This document shows, one piece after another, positions 1 through 9,978 of a stretch of DNA of 32,148 nt. This DNA comes from Perkinsus marinus ATCC 50983 (Eukaryota > Perkinsozoa > Perkinsida > Perkinsidae). Position 1 is the stretch's first letter. Each line of letters begins with the position of its first letter. The stretch lies in assembly GCF_000006405.1 (NCBI RefSeq), contig NW_003207738.1, positions 9,188 through 41,335 on the forward strand. Direction: 5' to 3'. Both the position numbers and the translations under genes were made by a program. Below the pieces are notes generated by a model. It did no database searches, was not told the origin of the DNA, and saw only the letters and a list, made by a program, of their open reading frames with translations.

Positions 1-31
1 CCTCAGCACCTGGGCCAATTTTGACCAGTGA

Positions 32-244
32 CACGTCTACCGGTACCTACCCTGGCACTCTACCATATGCTGGATCCAGTTCTTGTTGGTCAAGCCTCGA
101 GAGAAGAACCTGAAGGACGGAGGGAGTTGGAGAAGACTGGACCTGAAGCACTCGCAGCAACTTGAAGATGGCGAGCCTCGAAGTTGGATCTGGACCGAAG
201 CTCTTCGGATTCTTGGACGACTCAAGACTGAATCAAAGGGATGA
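32..244 (+). CDS. possible 3' end of a gene entering from the left edge
   Basis: This frame is open for about 70 codons and ends in TGA at 242-244. It contains Trp- and charge-rich text (for example WRRLDLKHSQQLEDGEPRSW) that looks more like protein than the AT-richer DNA after position 300. There is no start codon in frame and a second frame is also open to a TGA near 163, so the frame choice is not secure. I recognise no family. It could be a terminal exon, a decayed retroelement end, or a chance ORF. Confidence 0.2.
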   Translation, partial: HVYRYLPWHSTICWIQFLLVKPREKNLKDGGSWRRLDLKHSQQLEDGEPRSWIWTEALRILGRLKTESKG

Positions 245-299
245 AGCGGCGGCCAAGGAGGAAGAGTGGCCGTAATTAAGTCGACCGAGTTCGCAGTAT

Positions 300-2339
300 A
301 AGACATGTCACGATGATTTGTTGTACTCGCATGACTCGGTGTATCATGCTTTATGATAACTGTATTTTCCGAAAAAAAGTCGCTCTCCTTTGCTGCATTG
401 TATATTCCCCCGGGGTGTTTTACGCGCTGGCACTTTTGCCCAAGTGTGCTTCGCCCGCACGTTCTTGTTATTTTGGCAAGTTGTGCTCACTTGCTGTTAA
501 ATATGTTTCGCGTTGTAATTATGTAGTCTGGCACCTTTTATGATGTTCCTCCATGAAATATACAAATTGGCAGTTGCCGGTATGTGACAACGCTGCGCTA
601 CTTTTATGTTTCGGCTGTTTGCTCTCTTGTAACTCACGCCCTGCGGGAATATATACTAGCGTTTTGCTAACTCGCTCAAGCTGCGTCTCTGTTAGCGTTA
701 TTAGCAAACTTACCCTTTTGCATTATTCGTACGAGTAATATACAATCGAGCAAACATAGTTATGGGATAGCATTTCTCGTTCGATTACGGTATTGCGTCT
801 TATATCCATTCTGGTGCATGTTCATGCCCTGTGCACTTACTAAGTATCTATCAGAGGTGTCACACCTCGTGTCTCACTTAGTACCGGATCAAAGCGTGAT
901 AGCACTCTAGTGAGATATATCATTCAGTCTGAAGACAGCGCGAGTTATGATCAATGCTGAATACCAAAAACATGATTGCTCTTGCATGTCGCGATTGAAT
1001 CAGATGAGATAACAGTTAAATTGCGTCCCCCTCTTCGAGTATCCACTCTCTATTTGCATCGTATCAATTGTATCTCATGGTTCACTACGATCGTACGTAT
1101 TGACGACTCAACAATACTCAGAAGTTAAATCCTTAAGTAGGCATTAGGTAAGTATTACGGGCAACTTTGACATTCTACACGAGAAACGTTCACTCACGGA
1201 CAGTGTCACTCATCAGAGTGCTTTCGTGGAGCTATTATTATGGACTGTGCAGAGGTGTCGAAGAATTGTACAGGGGTAACGCAACACGGACAGAATTACT
1301 AAATATGAACTCTACAGCACTCCGCACACAATATTCACTCCCGGGAACCACTAAAGGGCCTTCATAGAGATACTATAAAGGGTTGCATGAGAAGCATATT
1401 GAGAATCGTCCAAATTTTCTCTACCAATCACCGAGACAGCTACTTGTAGCAGCTACAACAGCTGGGGACCACTGAGGTGCCTACCTTACTGCGAGTGTGT
1501 ACTTGTTCGCTAGTCTCCAGTGATGGGAGAAACTACTTCGATTCCTCACGCTCGTCCTCTTTCGACCGCTTCTGCTGCAATTCTTTTGCCGCGTGGCTCT
1601 CATACTCCTCTACCAATAAAATAACATTGTTGTTAGGCGAGTACTTTCGCACTATCTCCTCACATCTGGTACCTCGGAAGAACTTGTTCAGCGCCGGGTA
1701 GATGCGAAGTGCTAACTTAGCACTGCTAAGCCAGCCTGCCTCTTTCCTCGATAACTTCGATGTTCGCGAGGGGCATCTTTCTCCAATGACCAGTATTTGC
1801 TCAAACTACCGAAGAGCATATCGGTTCGCATGCAATAGGCCACGTAGGGATCAGGATGCGTGTATGAAAGCCACGACACCTCGCATGGGCACCACTGGGG
1901 TGCCTGCAATACAGCACTGCACTGCAGATGAGTGATCCATGTTGATCCAAATAAGTGATCTCGGATCACTCAGTACGAGTAATTCCGCCCAATACGAACT
2001 ACCATGTAAACACAAATCCTCTACTTGAAAACATAATACAGAGCATAGCAAAAGTTTTAACCACAATCCCAATACCACCAGTGTTTTCCCTTCACTACTT
2101 CTGACACTACTTTCGAGTTCCCTCTTTGAGCGTCTTTACTATCGACCTACTACCACTTGCAATAGTCCATCCATCATTCTCCCAGTGCTGCAACTATACT
2201 TATCTATATCGACAGAACCACAGAACTTTGCAAAAGAGTCACCACTCAGAGACTTCGAAACTATAATGCAATGCTCAACACAATCACCAACAACCCACCA
2301 AGGTTCGAATCTCGCGTGCGAAATTTCAATTTCTTCTTC
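300..2339. other. intergenic DNA, no supported gene
   Basis: Only short ORFs (under 90 codons) with no recognisable motifs occur on either strand. A perfect palindrome with 7-bp arms around one nucleotide lies at 854-868, and another with 8-bp arms and one mismatch lies at 1954-1970. No RNA gene or mobile element could be recognised. Confidence 0.5.
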
Positions 2340-2760
2340 CGATTATAGAATTGCAAAAATTTGCTCCATTGCGGGGTTGCCCATTCGTAAAGCGGAAAGT
2401 TGCTCCTCTGAAATGTAGCAATTTGCTAAATAGTAGAAGGAGCAATTTATTGGTTTGCCCCTTCTTTGAGCAAAATTGCTCAAATTATTACATAGTAGCA
2501 CTTCACATAGCGGCAACTTTTATATATTCTAGCAATTTTCTGAAATATAAACTAGCAAACGATATTCATTCGAGCAGTTTCTGTTATACAATACGGCAAA
2601 TTTGCGTATTTGTAAAGTGAATTTTGCTACTTTGCTCCTCTGTATATCAGCCATAGCGTTCTTACACACTAGCACAACAGCAGAAGCCGCAGGGAATATA
2701 CATTCCAGCTAATTGGCACTGCTATTTGCTCCTTTGCTATTTTGTAACTGAGCCGACTTG
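2340..2760. repeat. low-complexity tract rich in TTGCT/AGCAA
   Basis: Across about 420 bp upstream of the LAMMER kinase gene, the tetramers TTGC and GCAA recur every 10-25 bp. They often form miniature inverted pairs such as TAGCAA-T-TTGCTA (about 2417-2429), GAGCAA-AA-TTGCTC and GCAAATTTGC. The tract is AT-rich and has no long ORF. It may be promoter DNA, a scaffold-like region or a decayed satellite; the sequence alone does not decide. Confidence 0.4.
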
Positions 2761-2851
2761 ACTACTAGCTAAGTAAAAAAGCGCTCGCCTTGGGGATCGA
2801 TTACACCAGCGTCGTCAAGAAAGAGGATGGTCATCTTCCCAATATAACAGT

Positions 2852-4317
2852 ATGCCTCATCGTAGTTATTATAGTAGTCGTCGTGGTGGTCAATACGGCA
2901 TGCATTCCTCTTATAAGCCGTACTATGCTTCTAGTTGGCACTCGCATAAGTGGCGACGGTCGAGGAGTCGATCGCATAGGGGTACAATGTCCACGAGATG
3001 GTCCTCAAGAGGTTACGATGATTACGGTAAGAAGAGTAAACATTACTATGACACACAGAGCTCAACAACAAGTTACTCTAGTGAGACTGCTGGTAGCAGT
3101 GTATCGAGTGATCATCCTCCAGCTAAGGGCAAGGACGATGATATTGTACACTTTGAGTGGAAGAAGGGTGACAGATTGGGTGACTCTGGTCGCTACATTT
3201 GCATGAAACATCTGGGCGATGGCACTTTCGGACGGGTCATTGGTTGTGCTGATACTCTCTACGACAATCAGATGGTAGCCGTGAAGGTCATCAGAGATGT
3301 TCAACGTTACAAGGAGTCCGCTGAGATAGAAGCTGAGATACTTGAACGGTTGAATCGTCGTATGGACAAGCTCGGCTTGACGCACACTCATACTCACATA
3401 GTGCGGTTGTATGAGACGTTCTATCATCATCAATACTACTGTCTGGCATTTGAGGTCCTCGGTTGCAGTCTGTATGATCTCATCAAAGCTAACAATTATC
3501 GAGGGCTGTTCATCACGGACGTACAGGCTCTTGCTCGTGCTTTGTTCAAGTCTTTGCAATTCTGCCACGATGAACTGCATTTGACTCACACTGATTTGAA
3601 GCCCGAAAACGTTCTTTTCATGCACGCTACGACTAAGCGCGATGGTAGTTGCTACGAATTGGAGTCGGCTGATCTACCTAGACGTTTGAGGGGCTGTGAT
3701 GGTAGTTCGAGACGACGTACTAAGCCCTATCTCCGGCCCAAATGTGACAGGATGAAGGTCATCGATTTCGGAAACGGTACTTTCCGTGATGACCATCATA
3801 GCTCGGTCGTCAACACTCGACAATACCGCAGTCCCGAAGTTATCCTCGGACACGGTTGGAGTGAAGTTTCCGATATGTGGAGTGTCGGGTGTATTCTGAT
3901 GGAGGCATATAGTGGCGAACTACTCTTCCCGACACATGACAATCTTGAGCATCTTCACATGATGGAAGTAAGCTCGGTGTGGTTCTTGCTACGCCTTATG
4001 ATGATTGTTGTTCTTTTCAGAGAGTACTGGACCGGAGATTCAGCTCGAGTTACCTCGGCCGTTCTAATTCCGAGTCTAAGGCGAAGTTGTTAACGCTAGA
4101 TCGACATTCTCAATGGACTTTGCATGGCATCCACGACCACAAGCATTTGCAGAATATCCAAGACTGTCGTCCTCTTCGACGTATGGTAGCTCCTGGTCAC
4201 GAGCTCCTGGCTGATCTCGTGGAGTGGTGCCTTGAAGTAGACCCGTCACGAAGAATCACGGCTAGTGAGGCACTCGACCATGAATTTATGCGTATCGACT
4301 TCACCCACAATGAGTAG
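2852..4317 (+). CDS. LAMMER/CLK-family dual-specificity protein kinase, 2 exons
   Basis: CDC2-like kinases of this family phosphorylate SR splicing factors in the nucleus. Exon 1 is 2852-3967, intron 3968-4020 (53 bp, GTAAGC...TTTCAG), exon 2 4021-4317, giving 470 aa. The N-terminus (1-95) is rich in Arg, Ser and Tyr (WRRSRSRSHRG), typical of CLKs. The kinase domain has the glycine loop LGDGTFGRV near 121, VAVK Lys145, HTDLKPEN with Asp248, DFG at 305-307, and SPEV in the activation segment. The family signature EHLAMMERILG appears as EHLHMMERVLD (366-376), rebuilt exactly across the splice junction, which confirms the intron. The start is the first ATG after an in-frame stop near 2766. No essential residue is missing. 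Confidence in the family is high; the substrate role is inferred from homologues. Confidence 0.93.
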
Positions 4318-5318
4318 TCGCCAATCTTGGTATTACCGAATGAGCCGCCTTGTACTGATATTTGCTGCGGGCGCTATGGCATCAAGGATTAAACCATCTC
4401 ATTGTGATGATAGCGTAGCTTGTATGATTGTAATATTCCTCTGTACTACTGCTCATCCTCCCTCACTACTACTAAACCCGATAGTTATACCGGATATTCA
4501 CTCGTAGTACTTGTGCAGTAAGTTAACGTGGAGTAAGCGGGAGAAGCGACTCAGCCCAACGTGGTTCACCAATGGCATGGCAACGTGTTAAAAAATCGTT
4601 TTCGAATTCCCTTGTGGGTGAGTCACTTGCCTGGCGAGGGAAAAGCGACTCGATCCAGGGAAAGTCCGTTACGCAATTTGATCGTCTGACATTAGTGCCT
4701 TCTATTTGGAAGGGCTTCATCTCGGAAGTTAATATGAAATCACTCGGTCGAAAGCCGCGTTCGACCAAGCTCGTCTTTAAGGAGCACTCCTTTTCTCAAG
4801 CAAATCCGCGAATTTTGCATTTCACATGACTCATTTGTGTTTCAGGCTGAAACTTAGACAAAGCTTAGGTATAGTCATGAACCACTAGTCACACTGAAGT
4901 GAAACGATCATATTTGTCACCGTTACTCGTATGTGATAACAGGTGACAGATTCGCACCTCTCAACCGTGCAAGTATGTGCAAGTTGGCTGAATCCAACAA
5001 TTTTTAACCTCAAATTCCAATGGGATAGATCCGTCTCAAGAACCGTAGGGCTATTCAATTCCTCGCGTTCTCTCAAGTACTGTTGGAGGAACAAAACATC
5101 TTAATACGGGGGACCAACTATATAACTCAACATTTGAACGCTACAAATAGGCTTGAAGTCCGTTCAGCCAACGGTGATTGTGTTTAGTATGACGCAGACA
5201 CGCCATGACGAGGGTCACTCTATACTTGAATGAAACTCTCTTACCGATTCGTACGCAAACCAATAAAGGGATATGCACGACAGGAACTATGAATGCATTG
5301 GACTCAGAGCTCATGTGG
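4318..5318. other. intergenic, no supported gene
   Basis: This gap lies between the kinase stop and the 3' end of the convergent HAD gene. Short ORFs of 70-85 codons exist on both strands, but they overlap each other, lack domain motifs and read like chance. I see no repeat or RNA gene. Confidence 0.5.
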
Positions 5319-6035
5319 TTATTCGTCAGGAGAGCTACTCGAACAGTTGTTCTCACGAAGTATCGCTATAGCTTTGTCAGCCGCGTCCTTCGTCAACCCT
5401 ATCACGGGGTCTGTCCGTACCTTATAGGAGGACGATGAACATACGGACCAGACAAGGAGAACCCACAAAGTGTTGCTTGAAGACCTCCGCAATAAGGCTC
5501 GTTTCATTGACAACGAGATCGGCATCGTCGATGACCACCCAACCATCGCTGACTAACTCCGAATTAGCTCCGACGAATTCCATGATGAGATCCATCCGGT
5601 TCTTTACGTCCCGCTTGATGTCAGCAGCGATCCATCTGACACAGCAATCTGGCAACAACCCGGGTAATCGACGTTTCTAGTCACCGTTTGAATGGTGGAA
5701 TGCCGTAACGCATAAGCCTATCTTGCAACCTCTGTCGAGTGCTAGGGAAGAACCGCCAACTCGATGATAGGACTATAGAAGCACCTGATGCGACAGATGA
5801 ATACACCTTGATTGAGTCTAAGCTCCTCACCAGTGATGCGAACTATTCTACTGAGCTGAAGCATACAGGACTCCTTCAGGCATTCCATCGCTTCGTTATC
5901 TTGTGGGGCATCCTGACCTAACCTGATAGTCAAATGTTAAACAAAGACCAGAGGCGCGCGTGCATGGTCTCACAAGGGAAAGGGATGTAGAACTCCATCA
6001 ACATCCAAAAAAATGACACGATTAAGCTGGGGCAT
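5319..6035 (-). CDS. HAD-superfamily protein (Swiss Army Knife RNA-repair HAD type), 5 exons
   Basis: I assembled 174 aa from five exons: 5974-6035, 5831-5922, 5685-5784, 5467-5635 and 5319-5420. The four GT-AG introns are 51, 46, 49 and 46 bp and phases match at every junction. The HAD motifs fall in order. FLDVDGVL (9-16) has the nucleophile and acid Asp11/Asp13. IVLSSSWR (55-62) is motif II. KR near 92-93 follows, then GWVVIDDADL (116-125) with the acidic pair Asp121/Asp122. HFVRTDPVIGLT (140-151) is the C-terminal block typical of HAD domains attached to RNA-repair proteins. The length suits a stand-alone domain. Catalysis is probably phosphatase-like; the substrate is unknown. The start is the only ATG before the DxD motif, with an upstream in-frame stop near 6090. 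No single ORF covers the gene, so it is easily missed. Confidence 0.88.
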
Positions 6036-6646
6036 CGCACGTTTTGCCTCCACTCGACCGTGATGGAAGTTGATGGAAAAAATCAATTAACTGAAGGACG
6101 CAACTTTAGTGACTGATCGGGACAAGATCACAACTAATGAGATCAGCTTGTGAGATGACACTGCGAACTGCGGTTGGCTAGCGCTATTCGGTGCGTTCTA
6201 TCTAAGGCTTTTTGAGCGAGCGGACACCTCTCACCTCAGCGGAAAAACCTGTATATGGGCTACTACATGAGTAACATGTTACACGTGTCGATGACCATCA
6301 GAACATGACTGGGGTAATTTAGGGGAATATATTATCGGTTCTTGTTTACTTCTACCATGAGTAGTATAGGAATTTCCACAATGTAGTGGGAGAATTGCCG
6401 AACTCGGCCAAGGAAACTAAACGTACATTCCAACTCTTCCTCTCCTAGACAGATTCGAAGCTTAGGTACACTCAGCCTTCTCCGATGGAACTCCCACAAC
6501 ACAACACCAGCACAATTCCGAAGATCTTCGACGATGACGAATATGAAGAAAATTTTGAGATGAACGATTCGTATTTAATATGAGACATAATTGTACTTCT
6601 ACACGTATCAGTACTGCCATCGTATTCGAAATTATAACAAATAGCC
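6036..6646. other. intergenic, no firm gene
   Basis: A 32-codon ATG-initiated frame at 6485-6583 (+), ending FEMNDSYLI, looks protein-like and could be an exon. No splice junction joining it in frame to the Cys-rich segment at 6647 could be found. A 12-bp even palindrome (GTAACATGTTAC) lies near 6270. Confidence 0.3.
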
Positions 6647-6811
6647 GTACGAGGCCCCACGACTACCGTAGTGAAGCTGCTACAAAGCGACGGCTCGCAC
6701 AAATGCGTCTGGAACTGCATAATGAACGGGAAGAGTGTCGCGACCCCAACCCGTGACTTGACAGAATGTGCACAGACTTGCAGCTATGAAACTGACTGTA
6801 GTAAGGCGTAG
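6647..6811 (+). CDS. possible terminal exon of a small Cys-rich secreted protein
   Basis: The frame is open from an AG at 6643-6644 to TAG at 6809-6811 and encodes about 54 residues. They include the spaced cysteines KCVWNC ... ECAQTCSYETDCSKA, a pattern expected of a disulphide-rich extracellular domain. No ATG lies in frame, so it would need an upstream exon ending in phase 1, which I could not identify. The opposite strand is also open here and also holds cysteines (QVCAHS ... HLCEPSLC ... CYNFEYDGSTDTC), so strand assignment is uncertain. No family is recognised. Confidence 0.3.
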   Translation, partial: VRGPTTTVVKLLQSDGSHKCVWNCIMNGKSVATPTRDLTECAQTCSYETDCSKA

Positions 6812-6841
6812 CAGTAGAGGTTTTTTTCATATATAGCGAGT

Positions 6842-7447
6842 CTAGTCTCGTGAAGGCATCAGAGGCTCTCTATCCCCGCCTGTGTGACGACCTTCATCTT
6901 CTGCTTGGAGTTTCTCCGTCTCCTCAACCACCGGCTTGTGCTTCGCTCCGCTCAAGCTTCTTGCCCGCTTTTTGAGCTCATAGATAGGCGGGTCCGGGAT
7001 ATCCCCATTCTGCAATGCAATGCTCTTTGGCCTCGCATAACGCGATGACTCAATCTCTCTAGTATCCTCAGTGCTGTTGTTGTTGTTGTTAAATACAAAA
7101 GCTCCTTCCACTCGGAACTGATCTTGATTCCGATACTCCTGTGATGCATCGATCGTTATAGCCGGCAGCACTTTCAAAAGATTGCTCTTCAGCTTTTCGC
7201 CAATTCCACCACACCAGTGACCACAGCTTCCTCTCCTCGTCCTTGTCGTCGTCGTCGTCGTTGTCGTCGACTGCGTCGGTGCACGAGGCTTCTGCTCCTC
7301 CACAAAGGCGTCATCCACCGGTAGAGGCCCTTCTTCAGGGATCATCCCCAACCTGAAGAACACAATGAACGAGAGCGCGCCATGCTGCGACTCACTGCAT
7401 TGGATGTTGGTGTCGATCTGAAGAGAGGTCCCCTCTACCCGGCTTGG
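6842..7447 (-). pseudogene. orphan copy of the NIPA-like C-terminal cytosolic tail
   Basis: The frame is open from a stop near 7450 to TAG/TGA at 6842, about 200 codons. Its text parallels the tail of the NIPA-like gene just upstream: LPAITIDASQEYRNQDQF against MSAVSIDACRDVRSDDEL, VEGAFVF against MPGSFIF, and IPDPPIYELKKRARS against FPDPPYIRIKRWWCH. The nine membrane helices of the transporter are absent, replaced by about 320 bp with a tRNA-like module. It carries a poly-Thr run from a GTC microsatellite (7245-7270) and a poly-Asn run (7074-7090). It may be a 5'-truncated tandem duplicate that has stayed open, or an alternative last exon of the upstream gene: a pyrimidine-rich CATTGTGTTCTTCAG acceptor sits near 7346-7360. 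Neither is proven. Confidence 0.6.
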
Positions 7448-7479
7448 TCATACAAAGTTGATTAAATTGTCAGTCTGTG

Positions 7480-7560
7480 AGATGGAGGTACCGAGATTTG
7501 AACCCGGGATCTCACGATGGTCAAACAAAACACACAACCGTTGCAAGCAATTACGTGACT
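7480..7560 (-). repeat. tRNA-like (B-box) module, not a folding tRNA
   Basis: On the minus strand, CCGGG-TTCAAAT-CTCGG forms a complete T-arm with the RNA polymerase III B-box, followed by TACCTCCA like an acceptor 3' strand. The matching 5' acceptor strand GGAGGTA is absent and no good anticodon stem forms. It is best read as a tRNA-derived SINE or a decayed tRNA. Confidence 0.35.
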
Positions 7561-7767
7561 GAGATGATGGTGACAATGTACTACTGACCTACTCAGAAGC
7601 TAGATATCGATTATGACTAGTCGGCAACGATAGGAGGTTCCCAATTAAATGAAAGAGACCATGTGGTACGTTCGAAAAGATTCGAATACGAAAGTTACAA
7701 AACCTGTCCAGCAGGCCTTAAACGACCAACCACGTTGATACAGAATCGTCACCCATCGCGAAACCAC

Positions 7768-9375
7768 TCATAATGCTGTCGTGGTCGCGTCAGTAGACTT
7801 TTGCAATGAACTGTACTGACCGAAATCTTGCGAAATACAAGAATCTTGCGCTGGTGGGCGTCCATCGTGAATCGCCATTTCAATATCACTCATATCAGTT
7901 TCTTTAGGAGTGCTCAGCTCAGACGACCGCGCGCTCGTACTCGGCAAGTCCTTAGACATTCCGCGTCGCCGCAGTCGTTCACGCCTCGCTCTCGCACGAT
8001 GACACCACCACCGTTTGATTCGAATGTATGGGGGGTCCGGAAAGTTCACTTCCACATCAACACCTTCCCCAAGAGTTGCATCCAAAGTCAACGTAATTTG
8101 CCTTCCGTTATCACACCCCGGGTCCTCCCTTCGCGGCGACTCGCCCCTAGGAGTGAATATGAAACTCCCTGGCATCTGCAATTCATCGTCACTTCGAACA
8201 TCGCGGCAAGCATCGATCGAAACCGCGCTCATGATTTGCCTCATTGAATTCTGCCCGGCCACAGGATCAGTTTCAGTCTCCAGCCGAGAACCAAGAGAGG
8301 GTAATGCTGGTGGATCCAACACGGACACATCTTCACCAACCCTTCTCGGGTCGCTCTCATCCTCCACACAAGCGACATCAACCGCTGGTGCTGGCGGTAG
8401 ACTAGTAGTGCTACTATGAACGTGACCCTTCCTAGGTGATAGTAAGAATACGCCGAAGAACAGCACTGCTGCGGCCACAGCGAACAAAGCCAAGCTCCAC
8501 GCTTCCATCTGTTGGAACTCCTTAAACACTATGCCTCCAGAAATCATAGATGCGAATGTCCAACACACTTGTGTCAGCGGTACCACAAATGCCCCCGGGA
8601 AAATTCGTAGGGCTCGATTCAAATGAATCACCCAAAACACTGCAGCAAACACCCATAGAAACAAAACCAGGAATGTCCGAGGCTGATAGAGTTCCGAAGG
8701 CTCCCCTTCAACGATGCCAGCCGCGAGCACAACTGCCAAGACTTTTCCAGCAACAACCGATTGACTGCCGAATGATGCCGCTACAGTACTGTATAGGAGT
8801 GGCAGGAGGAAGCGGGTCTTACGCCCTTGTGAGCGAGGTAGAGAGAGCTCCCATTGAAGTCGATTGACCTTCGGAGAGTTCCGAGGCCAGAGGACAAACA
8901 CGCCAGTACGCAGCCAAAATATGAATGCGAATAGCGAGCAGATTCCAAGCAGACTGCAGAGAAAATACAAATGAGTAAAAGAGAAATAATAGTCGTGAAA
9001 TATCTCATCAACAGAATTGGGATTTTCCGTTTCGAGAGATGCAACTACGAGCAGTACTATGGCTATGATAATGATGACAGTGCCCGTAGTGTTACTAATA
9101 TTAAAATTTTCACCAAGTAGGAACCTTGCAAATAGAAGATTGGATACAAACTGTACCGCTGAGACTCCAGCTAACAGAGATTGCGGCGCAAGTGCAAAGG
9201 AGCTGAAGGTGAGGACCGAGCCAATACAGAAGAGCAAGAGACCGATCTTCAACCATGGGCCGAAACCACTGCGAACTGATGCATGGTATTTCATAAGGAC
9301 TGTACCGAGATTGATAGTCACAGCACCGGCGATGTTGATGCATATACCGAGAGCGAATCCCCATGCTGTGGTCAT
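7768..9375 (-). CDS. NIPA-like magnesium transporter (DUF803 family)
   Basis: The ORF encodes 535 aa in one exon. NIPA proteins are membrane Mg2+ transporters of the drug/metabolite transporter superfamily. Residues 1-320 hold about nine hydrophobic helices. The family's opening pattern G-x-x-x-N-x-x-G-x-x-x-x-NLG is seen as GICINIAGAVTINLGTVLMK, and helices such as VIIIIAIVLLVVASLE and AVAAAVLFFGVFLL follow. A PDZ-like or regulatory cytosolic tail of about 210 aa is Ser/Pro/charge-rich and has no domain I can name. The start ATG is the first in frame and matches the family N-terminus. A 36-bp minisatellite begins about 35 bp upstream, and a copy of the tail lies downstream at 6842-7447. A splice-acceptor-like tract near the loop after helix 4 is not used, judging from family continuity. 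Confidence 0.88.
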   Translation of the reverse strand: MTTAWGFALGICINIAGAVTINLGTVLMKYHASVRSGFGPWLKIGLLLFCIGSVLTFSSFALAPQSLLAGVSAVQFVSNLLFARFLLGENFNISNTTGTVIIIIAIVLLVVASLETENPNSVDEIFHDYYFSFTHLYFLCSLLGICSLFAFIFWLRTGVFVLWPRNSPKVNRLQWELSLPRSQGRKTRFLLPLLYSTVAASFGSQSVVAGKVLAVVLAAGIVEGEPSELYQPRTFLVLFLWVFAAVFWVIHLNRALRIFPGAFVVPLTQVCWTFASMISGGIVFKEFQQMEAWSLALFAVAAAVLFFGVFLLSPRKGHVHSSTTSLPPAPAVDVACVEDESDPRRVGEDVSVLDPPALPSLGSRLETETDPVAGQNSMRQIMSAVSIDACRDVRSDDELQMPGSFIFTPRGESPRREDPGCDNGRQITLTLDATLGEGVDVEVNFPDPPYIRIKRWWCHRARARRERLRRRGMSKDLPSTSARSSELSTPKETDMSDIEMAIHDGRPPAQDSCISQDFGQYSSLQKSTDATTTAL

Positions 9376-9410
9376 TAAAAAGGATAGAAACGTAGCCCTA
9401 CATTAAATGG

Positions 9411-9978
9411 TAGTGGTCTTGTGACCAGCACTAACTCTACTCCAACTAGTGGTCCTGTGACCAGCACTAACTCTACTCCAACTAGTGGTCCTGTGACCAG
9501 CACTATCCCTACTCCAACTAGTGGTCCTGTGACCAGCACTATCCCTACTCCAACTAGTGGTCCTGTGACCAGCACTACCTCTACTCCAACTAGTGGTCCT
9601 GTGACCAGCACTATCCCTACTCCAACTAGTGGTCCTGTGACCAGCACTATCCCTACTCCAACTAGTGGTCCTGTGACCAGCACTATTCCTACTCCAACTA
9701 GTGGTCCTGTGACCAGCACTATCCCTACTCCAACTAGTGGTCCTGTGACCAGCACTACCTCTACTCCAACTAGTGGTCCTGTGACCAGCACTATCCCTAC
9801 TCCAACTAGTGGTCCTGTGACCAGCACTACCTCTACTCCAACTAGTGGTCCTGTGACCAGCACTATCCCTACTCCAACTAGTGGTCCTGTGACCAGCACT
9901 ACCTCTACTCCAACTAGTGGTCCTGTGACCAGCACTATCCCTACTCCAACTAGTGGTCCTGTGACCAGCACTATTCCT
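9411..9978. repeat. 36-bp minisatellite, 15 full copies plus ends
   Basis: Full units of 36 bp run from 9421 to 9960, with a partial unit at each end. Each unit begins GTGACCAGCACT and contains CTCCAACTAGTGGTCCT. Variation is confined to the middle codons. On the plus strand these read NS, IP or TS in the order N,N,I,I,T,I,I,I,I,T,I,T,I,T,I,I. As 36 is a multiple of three, both strands are open throughout. The plus strand would encode Thr/Pro/Ser-rich VTSTxxTPTSGP repeats, the minus strand a hydrophobic Val/Gly repeat. No ATG lies in frame on the plus strand. The array lies directly 5' of the NIPA-like gene. Confidence 0.95.

Noticed and set aside
4523-4829. Overlapping 81- and 85-codon ORFs on opposite strands
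   Set aside because: No motif, no splice context, and mutual overlap; likely chance.
7480-7560. Functional tRNA gene
   Set aside because: T-arm is good but the acceptor 5' strand and anticodon stem do not pair; the same holds for the other three modules.
8940-9020. Strong splice-acceptor-like tract (TTGTATTTTCTCTGCAG on the minus strand) inside the NIPA-like gene
   Set aside because: No upstream GT donor restores frame, and the uninterrupted reading (NSVDEIFHDYYF... then a helix) matches the family layout.
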